Of a stretch of DNA of 64,000 nt, positions 45,062 to 54,400 are shown one piece after another. The translations under genes and the position numbers were made by a program. The notes under the pieces were generated by a model. That model was not told where the DNA came from and did no database searches. It saw nothing but the letters and a program-made list of their open reading frames with translations. The stretch is from contig JBLNDJ010000038.1 in NCBI GenBank assembly GCA_050261515.1, positions 117,279-181,278 on the forward strand. The letters run 5' to 3'. Source of the DNA: JBLNDJ01 sp050261515 (GTDB lineage: Bacteria; Acidobacteriota; Terriglobia; Bryobacterales; Bryobacteraceae). The number at the start of each line of letters is the position of its first letter. Positions within the stretch are counted from its first letter, which is position 1.

Positions 45062-45871
45062 CTACTCCACCGTCGGGTCGGGCGGCATGCCGAGCTGCTT
45101 GTAAAGGCCTCGCCGCCCGGCTTTGTCGCCCTCGAGCACCGCCCGGGCGGCCTTCGCCACAAACTCAGCCTGCTCGCGCGGAACCACCACTACGCCGTCA
45201 CCGTCGGCCACGATCACGTCGCCGGGCCGCACCAGCACGCCGCCGCACATGATGGGCCGGTTGACGCTCTCGATCTCGTTGCGTCCCGGACGTATTCCGC
45301 GCGCGGGCCGCCTGTAGTAGAGCGGCACCTTCTCTTTGATCATTTCATCGGTATCGCGCGCGCCGCCGCTGGTCACGATCCCGACCGAGCCCTTCAGCTT
45401 CCAAATCAACGAATTGTTGGACCCGATCGTCCCCGTATCGCCGTCCTCGCCGCCGTCGATCACGACCACCGATCCCGGCCGCAGCAGCTTCACGAAAGGC
45501 TCCGGCGAAAGCTCGTTGTACCAGGAGCCCTCCCATTTCGAGAACTCCTCGGGCGTCATCTTCGAAGGCCGTTTATTGGTCGGCACGTACCTCGCCGTGA
45601 CCGCGATGCCAACGAACCGGTGCGCGAACTGCTCCGTATCGCGCCACAGCGGGCGGATCTCCGGGCTCATCAGCCCGACGTCCTGAAGGCCCGCGACATC
45701 GAGCCCGTCGCTCACGTCGGCCACGCGCAGGCCGTCGTATAGCTTGAGTATCTTCTGGTCGTCCTCAGCCGTGTATTGCGGAGTGGGGATGTAGTTCGTC
45801 TGCCCCGCCGCCGCGATCGCAAGAAGCGCAAGTGGAAAGAGTCGAGTAGCGGTGTTCATCGGAAGCATCAT
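45062..45871 (-). CDS. exported RraA-like / HMG-aldolase-fold protein
   Basis: The product has 269 residues. An N-terminal signal peptide (TRLFPLALLAIAAAGQ) precedes the RraA fold: LYDGLRVADVSDGLDVAGL, VVIDGGEDGDTGTIGSNNS, the G-x-R-D motif TSGGARDTDEM, and GDVIVADGDGVVVVPREQA. In family members GxRD binds the pyruvyl part of hydroxy-methyl-oxoglutarate aldolases; RraA proper inhibits RNase E. An export signal argues against an RNase E role and for a periplasmic lyase-like function, which is inference. It begins 9 bases after the histidine kinase stop, so the two may be co-transcribed. An in-frame ATG at 45859 is an alternative start. Confidence 0.85.
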   Translation of the reverse strand: MMLPMNTATRLFPLALLAIAAAGQTNYIPTPQYTAEDDQKILKLYDGLRVADVSDGLDVAGLQDVGLMSPEIRPLWRDTEQFAHRFVGIAVTARYVPTNKRPSKMTPEEFSKWEGSWYNELSPEPFVKLLRPGSVVVIDGGEDGDTGTIGSNNSLIWKLKGSVGIVTSGGARDTDEMIKEKVPLYYRRPARGIRPGRNEIESVNRPIMCGGVLVRPGDVIVADGDGVVVVPREQAEFVAKAARAVLEGDKAGRRGLYKQLGMPPDPTVE

Positions 45872-45880
45872 ACATCCGCG

Positions 45881-47566
45881 TCAGCGTTCGTGCGCGCCGA
45901 GCGCCTCGAGCACCTTGCGGTCGAGCGCTTCGGCGAGGAACGGCTTGTTCAGGATGGGGGCGGAGCACGGCTTGTGCTTGAGAACCGCCTCTTCCGAGTA
46001 GCCCGTCATGAACAGAATTTTCAGCGAGGGCTTCAGGGCGCGCAGGCGATCGGCCAGCTCGTTGCCGTTCATGTTCGGCATCACGATGTCGGTGAGGACG
46101 AGGTCCACCGGCGCGCGCTGCCGCTCGTAAATTGCGAGCGCCTCTTTGCCGTCGGAGGCCTCGAGGACACGGTATCCGCGCTCGACCAGCATGCGCCGCA
46201 CCAGCCTGCGCACGCCGGCTTCGTCTTCGACGAGCAGCACCGTGACGCGCTCGCGCAACCGCAGCCCGGCTTCGGCGGATTGGGACGAAACCTCGGGCGC
46301 CGCCTCCTCCGAAACCGGGAAGTGGATCGTGAACACGGACCCCTTGCCCGGCTCGCTTTCCACCGCGATCTCGCCGCCGCTCTGCTTCACGATGCCGTAC
46401 ACCGTCGAGAGCCCGAGGCCGGTGCCTTTTCCCAGCTCCTTGGTGGTAAAGAACGGCTCGAAGATGCGCTCCTTCACCTCCGGAGTCATGCCGGCGCCGG
46501 TGTCGCGCACGACGAGTTTCACGGCGCCGCCGCCGGCCAGGCATGCCTTTTCGGTCCGGATCTCGAGCCGGCCGCCGCGCGGCATGGCGTCGCGCGCGTT
46601 CACGGCCAGGTTCATGATGACCTGCTCCACCTGGCCCGGGTCCGCCTTGATCGCGCCGATTCTGCTGTCGAAATGCGTCTGAAGCTCTACGTCCTCGCCG
46701 ATCAGGCGGCGCAGCATATTATCCATGCCGCTCACCAACTCGTTGAGATTCAGCACCTGCGGCCGGTGCATCTGGCGCCGTCCGAAGGCCAGCAGCCGCG
46801 CCGTCAGCGCGCCGGCCCGCTCGGCGGCCGCCAGGATCTCCTCGGCGTAAGACCGCAGGCGCGGATTCGCTTCCGACTCGTCGCCGATCATCTCGCTGTA
46901 CGCCGCGACGATAGTCAGCAGGTTGTTGAAATCGTGCGCGAGCCCGCCGGCGAGCTGTCCCACCGCCTCCATCTTTTGCGACTGCCGCAACTGTTCCTCG
47001 AGCCGCTTCCGCTCGGTCACGTCGCGCGCGATGCCCTGTACGGCGACGGGATTGCCTCCGCGGAACACCAGGTGCGTGCTGAGCTCGAGAGCGAGCGACA
47101 CGCCCGATTTCGTCCGCCAGCTCACCTCGTAAGTCGATGACGGCTCGCCGGCCAGGTGGCGCGCGATCATCGCCCGCACGGCATCGACGTCTTCGGGCGC
47201 GGTCAGCTGGACGATGTTGAGGCGGACCGCCTCCTCCTGCGTGTATCCCGTGATGCGCTGCGCGGCCTTGTTGATGGCGAGAAAGCCGCCCTCCAGGTCG
47301 TGCAGGTAGATGAGGTCGTTGGCGCCGTCGAACAGTTCGCGGTAACGCTGCTCGCTGGCGGCGAACTTGTCCTCGGCACGGCGGCATGCGTCTACCTGCT
47401 CGGCGAGTTGCGCGCGCAGGCGCTCGATCTCGGCCCGATGGGCGGCAAGTTCGTGCTCGAGTTCCAGGTTTCGCGCGCAGCTCCGCCGCGCGCGGCCGCA
47501 CGCTCTCCAACCCAGGAAAGCCGCGGCGGCGAGGAGGATCGAAAGGCCCGCCGACACCAGAAGCAT
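45881..47566 (-). CDS. membrane hybrid sensor histidine kinase (PAS-HisKA-HATPase-REC)
   Basis: ATG 47566 is preferred to a TTG at 47611. The product has 561 residues. One TM helix (LLVSAGLSILLAAAAFLGW) and a short coiled coil lead into a PAS domain (YRELFDGANDLIYLHDLEGG). HisKA follows with the phospho-acceptor His211 in GGLAHDFNNLL, then HATPase_c (VIMNLAVNARDAMPRGG, VVRDTGAGMTPEVKERIFEP, GKGTGLGLSTVYGIVKQSGG), then a C-terminal receiver with Asp493 in LTDIVMPNMNG. There is no output domain, so the receiver must act on a partner or be a phosphorelay intermediate. The signal sensed is unknown. Confidence 0.94.
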   Translation of the reverse strand: MLLVSAGLSILLAAAAFLGWRACGRARRSCARNLELEHELAAHRAEIERLRAQLAEQVDACRRAEDKFAASEQRYRELFDGANDLIYLHDLEGGFLAINKAAQRITGYTQEEAVRLNIVQLTAPEDVDAVRAMIARHLAGEPSSTYEVSWRTKSGVSLALELSTHLVFRGGNPVAVQGIARDVTERKRLEEQLRQSQKMEAVGQLAGGLAHDFNNLLTIVAAYSEMIGDESEANPRLRSYAEEILAAAERAGALTARLLAFGRRQMHRPQVLNLNELVSGMDNMLRRLIGEDVELQTHFDSRIGAIKADPGQVEQVIMNLAVNARDAMPRGGRLEIRTEKACLAGGGAVKLVVRDTGAGMTPEVKERIFEPFFTTKELGKGTGLGLSTVYGIVKQSGGEIAVESEPGKGSVFTIHFPVSEEAAPEVSSQSAEAGLRLRERVTVLLVEDEAGVRRLVRRMLVERGYRVLEASDGKEALAIYERQRAPVDLVLTDIVMPNMNGNELADRLRALKPSLKILFMTGYSEEAVLKHKPCSAPILNKPFLAEALDRKVLEALGAHER

Positions 47567-47667
47567 TGAAAAAGGAACTACGAGTTTACACCGAAAAAGC
47601 GTTGGGACCAACCAAGTCGAGTCACAACTCCGTTCGATTGAGCCGATAAGTCAGGCGGGAGTGCCAA

Positions 47668-48051
47668 ATGAGCTGCCCGGACCAGAGTACTTTACGTCAC
47701 TACGCGCTCGCAGGAATCCCGGAAGCCCAGGCCGCCCCCGTCGAGGAGCACCTGCTGATCTGCGAAGCTTGCCGCCGGACCGTCTCGGAGATGGATGTCT
47801 TCGGACCGCTGCTAGAGGAGACAGGCCGCCGCGTTTCGGCGGCCTATCTCCACGAGACAGACGACGGAATCATCACGCTGGAACTGAAGGCCGTCCCCGG
47901 CCCCGGATGGCGCGCCCGTTTCTGGGGCGAAAACCTGGAAGGAAGCGCCGTCTTCGATTCCCCCGCCGAAGCCTACGCGCACCTGCGCAGCGCCTTCGAC
48001 GAGATGTATCCCGGCCACATTTGCACCGCCGCCTGCGGCGGAGATGCGTAG
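47668..48051 (+). CDS. small zinc-finger (anti-sigma-like) protein
   Basis: The product has 127 residues. The N-terminal 40 residues carry the HxxxCxxC zinc-finger motif of anti-sigma factors (His28, Cys32, Cys35 in EEHLLICEAC). The remainder is a small beta-rich region (GIITLELKAVPGPGWRARFW) ending with two cysteines (HICTAACGGD). There is no transmembrane helix, unlike membrane ZAS proteins. GGGAG stands 7 bases before ATG 47668. No sigma factor gene lies nearby. It is divergent from the histidine kinase, and a shared regulatory circuit is possible but unproven. Confidence 0.8.
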   Translation: MSCPDQSTLRHYALAGIPEAQAAPVEEHLLICEACRRTVSEMDVFGPLLEETGRRVSAAYLHETDDGIITLELKAVPGPGWRARFWGENLEGSAVFDSPAEAYAHLRSAFDEMYPGHICTAACGGDA

Positions 48052-48055
48052 CGGG

Positions 48056-48352
48056 CTACGCGCTTTCGGCGCCGCGCTTGGCGGCTTTTTTGTTGCCCTG
48101 GGCATGGAAAGCGGCCCACCGCTTCCGTTGCGCCTCGGCGATTCTCTTCTTCGCGGCCGCGCTCATCTTGCGCCGCGGCTTTGCGGCCGGCTCGCGCGCG
48201 TCTGTCGCCGTCACCACGGCTGCGCCGCCGCGTGCGGGACGCAGCAGCTTTTTTACGCCGGCGATATTCCGGTTAACTTCGGCCAGTCTTTGCTGCAAGC
48301 CTTCGAGCGCTGCGCCGAGCAACTCAGGGCTGATGCGCGTCGGTCTTGGCAT
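48056..48352 (-). CDS. small basic protein with KRIAEAQRKRW motif
   Basis: The chosen start is ATG 48352, behind TAAGGAG with a 6-base spacer; an ATG at 48385 is weaker. The product has 98 residues. A leucine-rich helix (PELLGAALEGLQQRLAEVNR) is followed by a basic segment RRKMSAAAKKRIAEAQRKRW, a motif seen in small nucleoid- or DNA-associated proteins of several phyla. The highly basic tail suggests nucleic-acid binding, which is inference. Its stop is 4 bases from the convergent zinc-finger gene. Confidence 0.75.
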   Translation of the reverse strand: MPRPTRISPELLGAALEGLQQRLAEVNRNIAGVKKLLRPARGGAAVVTATDAREPAAKPRRKMSAAAKKRIAEAQRKRWAAFHAQGNKKAAKRGAESA

Positions 48353-48403
48353 AGAATTCTCCTTAAGCGGGGTTAGTTGCTCCATGAAACTGAATTTCGA
48401 TTA

Positions 48404-48409
48404 ATTATA
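48404..48409 (-). promoter_or_regulatory. consensus -10 for the small basic protein
   Basis: TATAAT reads on the minus strand at 48409-48404 in an AT-rich patch, about 50 bases upstream of ATG 48352. No clear -35 is visible. The rest of the 48386-48513 gap shows no gene. Confidence 0.45.
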
Positions 48410-48513
48410 TCGGATCGTATAGCAACTTACGGGGACACTTAGGAAAGTTTGCTTAATCGCGCGGCCAATGCGGGCTTTCCGAAAACTCTTAGGCGGGTGT
48501 CGATCGTCTTCCC

Positions 48514-50769
48514 TTACTTTCCCGCCGGGGCCAGCCAAACACTCCCTGAACCCTCGTCCAGGTTGAACACCAGCTTATCCCGCGCCACCGATAACTCCAG
48601 GCCGAAAACCGTGCTCAGCGAATTGCGCACGCTATGGAAGTGCACGACCGCCTTCGGCTCGCCCACCGGTTTCCGGGTGGCGGCGTTCAGCCGCCGCGCC
48701 CAAAGGCACACGAAACCGTCGCGGTCCGAAACGTAGTAGAGAGTATTGCCGTCCGGCGACCAGCGCGGCTTATCGACCCACTCGCCGGGCTCGGTCACCG
48801 CGATCCACTCCGCCTGGGGCGCGGCCGTTCCGCCTTCGAGCCTCGCTACCTGGATCGAATGATGGTCCGGCGGCGTGCGCACGATCAATGCCATGAACTT
48901 TCCATCCGGCGAAGCCGAGGGGGAAAACAGCGCGCTGCTCGACGACCTGGCGACCTGCGCCTGGCGGCCGGACAAGTCCAGCCTCCCGACCAGCCATTCG
49001 CCGCCCGGCATCGATTGGTACAGCAGCCCCGAGCCGTCCGGAAGCCACCCGCGCGGCTCGCCGCAGTCCTCGCAAAGCTGCTCCGCCCGGCCGCCCGCCG
49101 ACGGCATGACGAAAATGCTGAACCGGGACGCGTGACCGATCGCCACCTTGGAGCCGTCCGGCGAAAGCACCACTGCCGTTTTCCGGTCGCGCTTTGCCGT
49201 GAGCGCCGTTTCCTTTCCCGATCTCAGGTCGCGCACCCGCACTTCCTCGTTGCCGGAGCTGTCCGAGTTGAACGCCAGCATCCCGCCGTCGCGGGAAACG
49301 ACCGGCGACATGTAGTTCGACGGCCCGGAAGTAAGCCGCTCGGCCGGCCCAAGCGGCTCGGCCGCGTTGGCGTCGATCGGCAGGCTCCACACATCGGATT
49401 TGCGCGTAAGCGCCGCGAACACCAGCGCGCCGTCGCCTCCCATGCTGGGTTGATCCTGGCGGCCCGCGCCGAACGTGAGCTGCTCGGCCGGCCCGGCCGC
49501 CTGGAACGTGCGCGGCGAAACGTCTACCTTCCAGATGTTCGTCTGCTCGCCCCGCGCGGCCGCGAACACGATGTGCCCCGCCGGGCTCCACGAATAAGGA
49601 ATGATGCGGCGGTGCGACCATCCCGTCTGCGGCGGCTCGAGGCGTTGCCGCTCGAAGATCTTCTTGACCCCCATGGGGACCGCAGGTCCGCCGGCGGCCG
49701 GCGCGACCCACCAGTCCCAATCGTCGGCATTCGGATTCCAGTCATTACGCAACGGGCTTCTAGAACCCACGAATGCGATGTAATTCCCGTCCGGCGACCA
49801 TACCGGGAATGCCGCGTATGCGAACTCGGCTTGCAACTGCGCCGGGTTGCCGCCCGCGGCCGGCACGACGAAAATCTTAGCCGTCCCGTACAGGCGCTCG
49901 CCGGTCCAATAGGCCACCCTCTGGCCGTCGGCTGAGAAACGCGGACGGTAGCCGCCCTCGGCCAGCAGCGTGCTCTTCCCGCCGAGCGATGGAACCAGAT
50001 AAATGCCGCCCGCGTTCCCGTTCTCCCTGTATGCGATTTGGGTACCGTCGGGCGAAAACGACGGCTCGATCTCGTCCCCGGGGCCCTCGGTGAGCCGCAA
50101 GGGAACGCCGCCGGGCGACTGCTGCAGCCAGATGTCCAGATCGCCGCGCCCGCTGCGGTCGGAAGAGTAGGCGACCAGCTTGCCGTCGGCCGAAAGCGCG
50201 GGCTGGAAGGTCAGGCCCGAGTCGGAAGTCAGCCTCCGGAGCGGGGGCGGAGGGGAGCTGCGAGAACCGGCGATCCACCAGGTGAGCAGGGCCGTCGCCG
50301 CCACGCAGATCGCTCCCACCAGGACGGCTGTCTTGATGGTGAGCTTGCGCTCCCCGCGAACCGCGGCCTGCGGCATCACGGCCGGCGCGAACGGCATGGA
50401 CGAACGAACCGTGATCGCCGGCGCGTAACTGCCCTTCGGCAGCTCGATCACCACCGGGTCCTCGCGCCCCTCCCCGGAGTAATATTTGTCCAGCTTCTCC
50501 CTGAGCCGCCGGGCCTCCACCCGCACTACCGAATCGACCCGTGAATCGTAGCTCGCCTCCCGGTCGAAAATCTCCACCGCAAGCACGGCCTCTTTGAGCT
50601 GGCCGTCGTTGCCGGCCAGTTGCTGCTCCACGACATACCTGAGAAACCGGCACAACCGCTCGGAATACCGGAGTGCGGAGCTGGCCAGCAGCCGGTCGAG
50701 TTGTTCTCTCACGGCGTCCGGCGACGCACAACCGCACTCGCCACCACCCTGACTTCCCCCAAACGCCAT
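48514..50769 (-). CDS. winged-helix/TM/PD40 (TolB-like) beta-propeller regulator
   Basis: The product has 751 residues. The N-terminal ~110 are the DNA-binding-like module common in Acidobacteria (YSERLCRFLRYVVEQQLAGN, FDREASYDSRVDSVVRVEAR, VVIELPKGSYAPAI). One TM helix follows (TAVLVGAICVAATALLTWWI), then 10-12 PD40/WD40-like blades with the repeated phrases PSFSPDGTQIAYRENG, PVWSPDGNYIAFVGS and PRWSPDGNTLYYVSD. A periplasmic propeller could sense a ligand and signal to the cytoplasmic domain, as in CadC/ToxR-like one-component systems; this mechanism is inferred. A TATATT hexamer lies 8 bases before the ATG, so the message may be leaderless. Confidence 0.9.
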   Translation of the reverse strand: MAFGGSQGGGECGCASPDAVREQLDRLLASSALRYSERLCRFLRYVVEQQLAGNDGQLKEAVLAVEIFDREASYDSRVDSVVRVEARRLREKLDKYYSGEGREDPVVIELPKGSYAPAITVRSSMPFAPAVMPQAAVRGERKLTIKTAVLVGAICVAATALLTWWIAGSRSSPPPPLRRLTSDSGLTFQPALSADGKLVAYSSDRSGRGDLDIWLQQSPGGVPLRLTEGPGDEIEPSFSPDGTQIAYRENGNAGGIYLVPSLGGKSTLLAEGGYRPRFSADGQRVAYWTGERLYGTAKIFVVPAAGGNPAQLQAEFAYAAFPVWSPDGNYIAFVGSRSPLRNDWNPNADDWDWWVAPAAGGPAVPMGVKKIFERQRLEPPQTGWSHRRIIPYSWSPAGHIVFAAARGEQTNIWKVDVSPRTFQAAGPAEQLTFGAGRQDQPSMGGDGALVFAALTRKSDVWSLPIDANAAEPLGPAERLTSGPSNYMSPVVSRDGGMLAFNSDSSGNEEVRVRDLRSGKETALTAKRDRKTAVVLSPDGSKVAIGHASRFSIFVMPSAGGRAEQLCEDCGEPRGWLPDGSGLLYQSMPGGEWLVGRLDLSGRQAQVARSSSSALFSPSASPDGKFMALIVRTPPDHHSIQVARLEGGTAAPQAEWIAVTEPGEWVDKPRWSPDGNTLYYVSDRDGFVCLWARRLNAATRKPVGEPKAVVHFHSVRNSLSTVFGLELSVARDKLVFNLDEGSGSVWLAPAGK

Positions 50770-50776
50770 CTAGAAG

Positions 50777-50782
50777 AATATA
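50777..50782 (-). promoter_or_regulatory. candidate -10 for the PD40 regulator
   Basis: TATATT on the minus strand at 50782-50777 precedes ATG 50769 by 7 bases. This would give a leaderless or near-leaderless message. Confidence 0.35.
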
Positions 50783-50786
50783 GCGC

Positions 50787-50845
50787 GCTCGCGCGAGCTT
50801 AACGCACGTTACTTCGATGTGACACGAAATCGAGTCACACGTTAC
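50787..50845. promoter_or_regulatory. dyad and direct-repeat cluster in the divergent control region
   Basis: The 168-base gap (50770-50937) contains a 12-bp perfect palindrome GCTCGCGCGAGC (50787-50798) and a direct repeat CACGTTAC (50805-50812 and 50838-50845, 33 bases apart). Between the repeats is an inverted repeat TGTGAC (50818-50823) with GTCACA (50834-50839). This is operator-like and could serve both the PD40 regulator and the downstream receptor genes. Confidence 0.5.
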
Positions 50846-50937
50846 CTCACGCCTGGGCCGTTTTCAGCGGCTGTTTCCCGTCTAGGATGGACCCACTCGC
50901 AAGCGTGCGAATCGGCTGTTAATCGCCGGAGCTATAT

Positions 50938-51432
50938 ATGTTCAAGTGCAGATTTACGCGGCTCAGTGTGTGGATCGCTCTGCTCCTGGTCCCGCATTCG
51001 TGCAGCGGCCGCGGCCAGTCGGCCTGGGCCACGATCACCGGAACGGTGACGGACGCTTCGGGCGCGGCTGTCCCGAAAGCCACTCTCACGGCGACGAACG
51101 TCGCAACGGGAGTCTCGAGCACGACCACGTCGAACGCGGCTGGCGCTTACACCATCTCCCAGCTTGGCGAAGGCGTTTACACATTGAAGGCCGAGGCATC
51201 CGGTTTCAGGGAGTTTGTTGTTCAGAACCTGAAGCTGGCGAGCGGGGCGGTACGCCGCCTGGACGTGCTCCTCCAGCTCCGGTCTGCATCTCATAGTTCT
51301 TCAACCTACGGGCCCGCCTCGGGTCCGTTCCACAGGGGAAATCGAACCTCGCCGGCTGCGCAGCGATGCGAGCCGGCTGGCTATGGGAGTTGCCTATGCA
51401 CAGACTCTATAAAGTTGCCCTCGCTCTGCTGA
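50938..51432 (+). CDS. orphan CarboxypepD_reg domain protein, likely receptor remnant
   Basis: The product has 164 residues with a signal peptide (MFKCRFTRLSVWIALLLV) and one carboxypeptidase-regulatory domain (ATITGTVTDASGAAVPKATL, GAYTISQLGEGVYTLKAEAS), which is clearly paralogous to the N-terminus of the receptor that follows. Homology stops at the last strand (RRLDVLLQL). The remaining ~45 residues (SASHSSSTYGPASGPFHR and on) are unrelated and look like read-through. Plug and barrel are missing. GGAG stands 7 bases before ATG. Its 3' end overlaps the next gene by 37 bases in another frame. It may be a deleted receptor or a deliberately small exported domain. Confidence 0.65.
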   Translation: MFKCRFTRLSVWIALLLVPHSCSGRGQSAWATITGTVTDASGAAVPKATLTATNVATGVSSTTTSNAAGAYTISQLGEGVYTLKAEASGFREFVVQNLKLASGAVRRLDVLLQLRSASHSSSTYGPASGPFHRGNRTSPAAQRCEPAGYGSCLCTDSIKLPSLC

Positions 51433-54400
51433 TCGCGTTGCTTCTCACGACAGCGGGCTATTCACAGACCATTTATGCAACTATTTCCGGAACCGCGACG
51501 GATCAGTCGGGAGCCGTTGTCCCGAACGCGAAAGTCACGGTAACCCGCTTGGAAACCAACACGACGGCCTCGACTATATCAAATGACGCCGGACACTACA
51601 TCCTCCCTCCGCTGCAGGAAGGAACCTACAACCTTAAGGCCGAGGCTGCCGGGTTCAAGGATTTCCTGGTCGAGAAGATCGTCCTGGTGAACCGCGACAG
51701 CCGCCGCATCGACATCGCTTTTCAGCTCGGTACAGCCGCCACGACCATCGAGGTTTCGGCCGGCGGCGCGACCCTGATCGACGTCGAGTCGGCCAAAGTA
51801 TCCGAGACGCTCAACCAGACCGACCTCGGCAAACTGCCGCTCAACGCCCGCTGGATGTGGGCGTACTTCCAGATGGTGCCTCAGATGGCACGCGACGCCG
51901 ACGGATACCGCATCGGCGGCGGCACCGGCAATGATAATGCCTGGACGATCGACGGCACAACGATGAACGACGGCCAGGGCTGGCAGATCGGCCCGCAGTT
52001 GAATTACATGGGTTCGATCAGCGAGGTGAAGGTCGATCTACAGAACAACGCGGCCGAGTTCGGCGCCATCGGCCAGGTCTCGATCGTCACCTCTTCCGGC
52101 ACCAACGGCTTCCACGGCAATATCTTCGACACCTACATCACGTCCGAGCTCTCCGCGCGCAACAGCTTCGCCGGTGCGGTGGATAACTCCCAGTACCACA
52201 TCTGGGGCTTCGGCGTGGGCGGCCCGGTCTACCTGCCGAAGATTTACAACGGAAAAGACAAGACGTTCTTCTACACCGCTTTCGAGCGCTCCGCAGGAGC
52301 CGACTGGCAGAACACGCTGAGTGCGCAAGTGCCGCTGCCCTCCTGGCGCACAGGCGATTTCTCGAACCTGCCCGCGGGCCAGTTGATCTACGATCCCACT
52401 ACCAACCAGCCGTTCCCCGGCAACAAGATTCCGGCGGACCGGATCAACCAGGTCTCCCAGCTCATCCAGGACAAGTACTACCCGCAGCCCAACATGGGCG
52501 ACAACAACGTCTTGAGCGGAATCAACTACCAGGAACAGAAGACGATGCCCTGGTACTCGCCCTGGTGGTATTCGATAAAGGTCGATCACCACTTCTCCGA
52601 GAAAGACTACGTATTCGCCCGTTATGCGCCGACCGGCGTCAGCTACAAGAACTGGGTGAGCAACCTACCGACGTTCGGAAACAGCCGCAATTCGCGCAGG
52701 AGCGCGACGGCTACCGCGTCCTACACCCACGTGTTCAGTTCGTCGGTCTTCAACGAGTTCCGCTGGGGCTTGTCGTTCAACACCAGCACGAACCAGGGCC
52801 CGATCCGCGGGCAAGAAGAGATGCAGCGGCTCGGTCTGGTTGGCCTCGCTCCGGACCTTCCCGACGTGCCCGGAATGCTCCAGATCAGTTGGAGCGGCAT
52901 CGGCCTGCAGTCGCTCCAGCAGACCAACGGCTCGAACCCCGGCTTCCGCAACCACAACGAAGATTTTCAGGATCACCTGAGCTGGTATCGCGGCAAGCAC
53001 AACCTCAAGATGGGCGTCCAGTTGATGCGTACGGCAGCCGATGACTTCCAGATTGCCCAGAACCTGTTCGGCGCCGCCAACTTCTCGTCGCGGTTCACGA
53101 GCGGCGGCATCGACGGCCAGGGAAATCCCTACGCCGACTTCCTGCTGGGCATTCCCACCTCTTCGGCGCGCGCCTGGCCCAACCTGCCGGTGAACGCCTA
53201 CCGCTGGCAGTACGCCGGCTATTTCCAGGACGCCTGGCGCATGACGAAGAACTTCACACTCAACTTCGGGCTGCGGTACGAACTTCACGCGCCGTGGGCC
53301 GAAACGCACGGCCAGTGGGCGGCGTTCGATATCAACAAGGGCGCCATCGTCGTGGCCGACAGCGGCATGTCCCGCGTCAGCCCGCTGTTCCCGAAAGACT
53401 ACGTAAACGTGATTTCCGCCACGCAGGCGGGTCTGCCTTCGAAAACGCTGGTCAAGAACGACTGGACGAACTTTGGTCCGCGAGTCGGCTTTGCCTGGAA
53501 TTTCGCGAAAGACACCGTCCTTCGCGGGGGCTACGGCTGGATGTACGAGATCGTACCGCCGGCCAACAGCGATTACGTCGCCGGCATCGGCAGCCCGTTC
53601 ATCCTTTCCGAGCCGTGGGAAACCAACCCGGTATCGGATCCCTGGATGTTCCCGAGGGTCTTCCCCGAACGGCCGTCCTACACCATCACCGAGGCCAACA
53701 TCCCGTCAGCCATCAATCCCGACATCCGCATACCGCGGAGCCAGCAGTACAACGTCACCTTCGAACGGCAGCAGTGGGATACCGGCTTCCGCGTCACCTA
53801 CACCGGCGTCGGCCAGCGTTACGGCACCTACGCCTACAACTACAACTCGCCGGTGCCGGACGCGACCCCGTTCATCTATAAGTCCCGGCCGTTCATGAAG
53901 TACGGCACCATCAATTACCGCACCGACGGCGCCGGGCATCAATACAACGCGCTAACGGCCGAGGTGACCCGTGCGATGGCCAAGGGCCTCCAGGGCAAGT
54001 TCAACTGGACCTGGGCCAGCGACACGGGCGACGTGAATCGCTGGGGCTACATCGAGAATCCGTTCGACCGCCAGCGCGACGTCGGCCCGATCTACAGCAT
54101 TCCGACTCACCGCATCACGTCGAACTTCGTGTACGAGATTCCGTTCGGCAGGGGCAGGAAGTTCGGCGGCACCATGCCGCGCGTTGCAAACCTGGTCGCC
54201 GGAGGCTGGACTTTGAGCGGCGTGTTCGTGTTCGACGGCGGACGCCATCTCACTCCGATGTGGTCCGGCCCTGACCCGACCGGCACGGCTTGGACCGATA
54301 GCGAGACGGCGCCTTGGGTGACGATCCGCCCGGACCAGGTGGGCGACCCGAATCTGCCCGCCGGCCAGCGCTCAACCTCGAATTGGTTCAATGCCGGCGC

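Noticed and set aside
40570..45162. Open frame of 1530 codons on the minus strand across three genes
   Set aside because: It is antisense to the beta-CASP and GH78 genes, both with clear family motifs. GC-rich third positions remove stops from the opposite frame; its translation is Arg/Gly/Val-rich without domains.
50818..50839. CRP-like binding site
   Set aside because: The half-sites TGTGA and TCACA are 12 bases apart instead of the 6 needed for CRP; kept only as a generic dyad.
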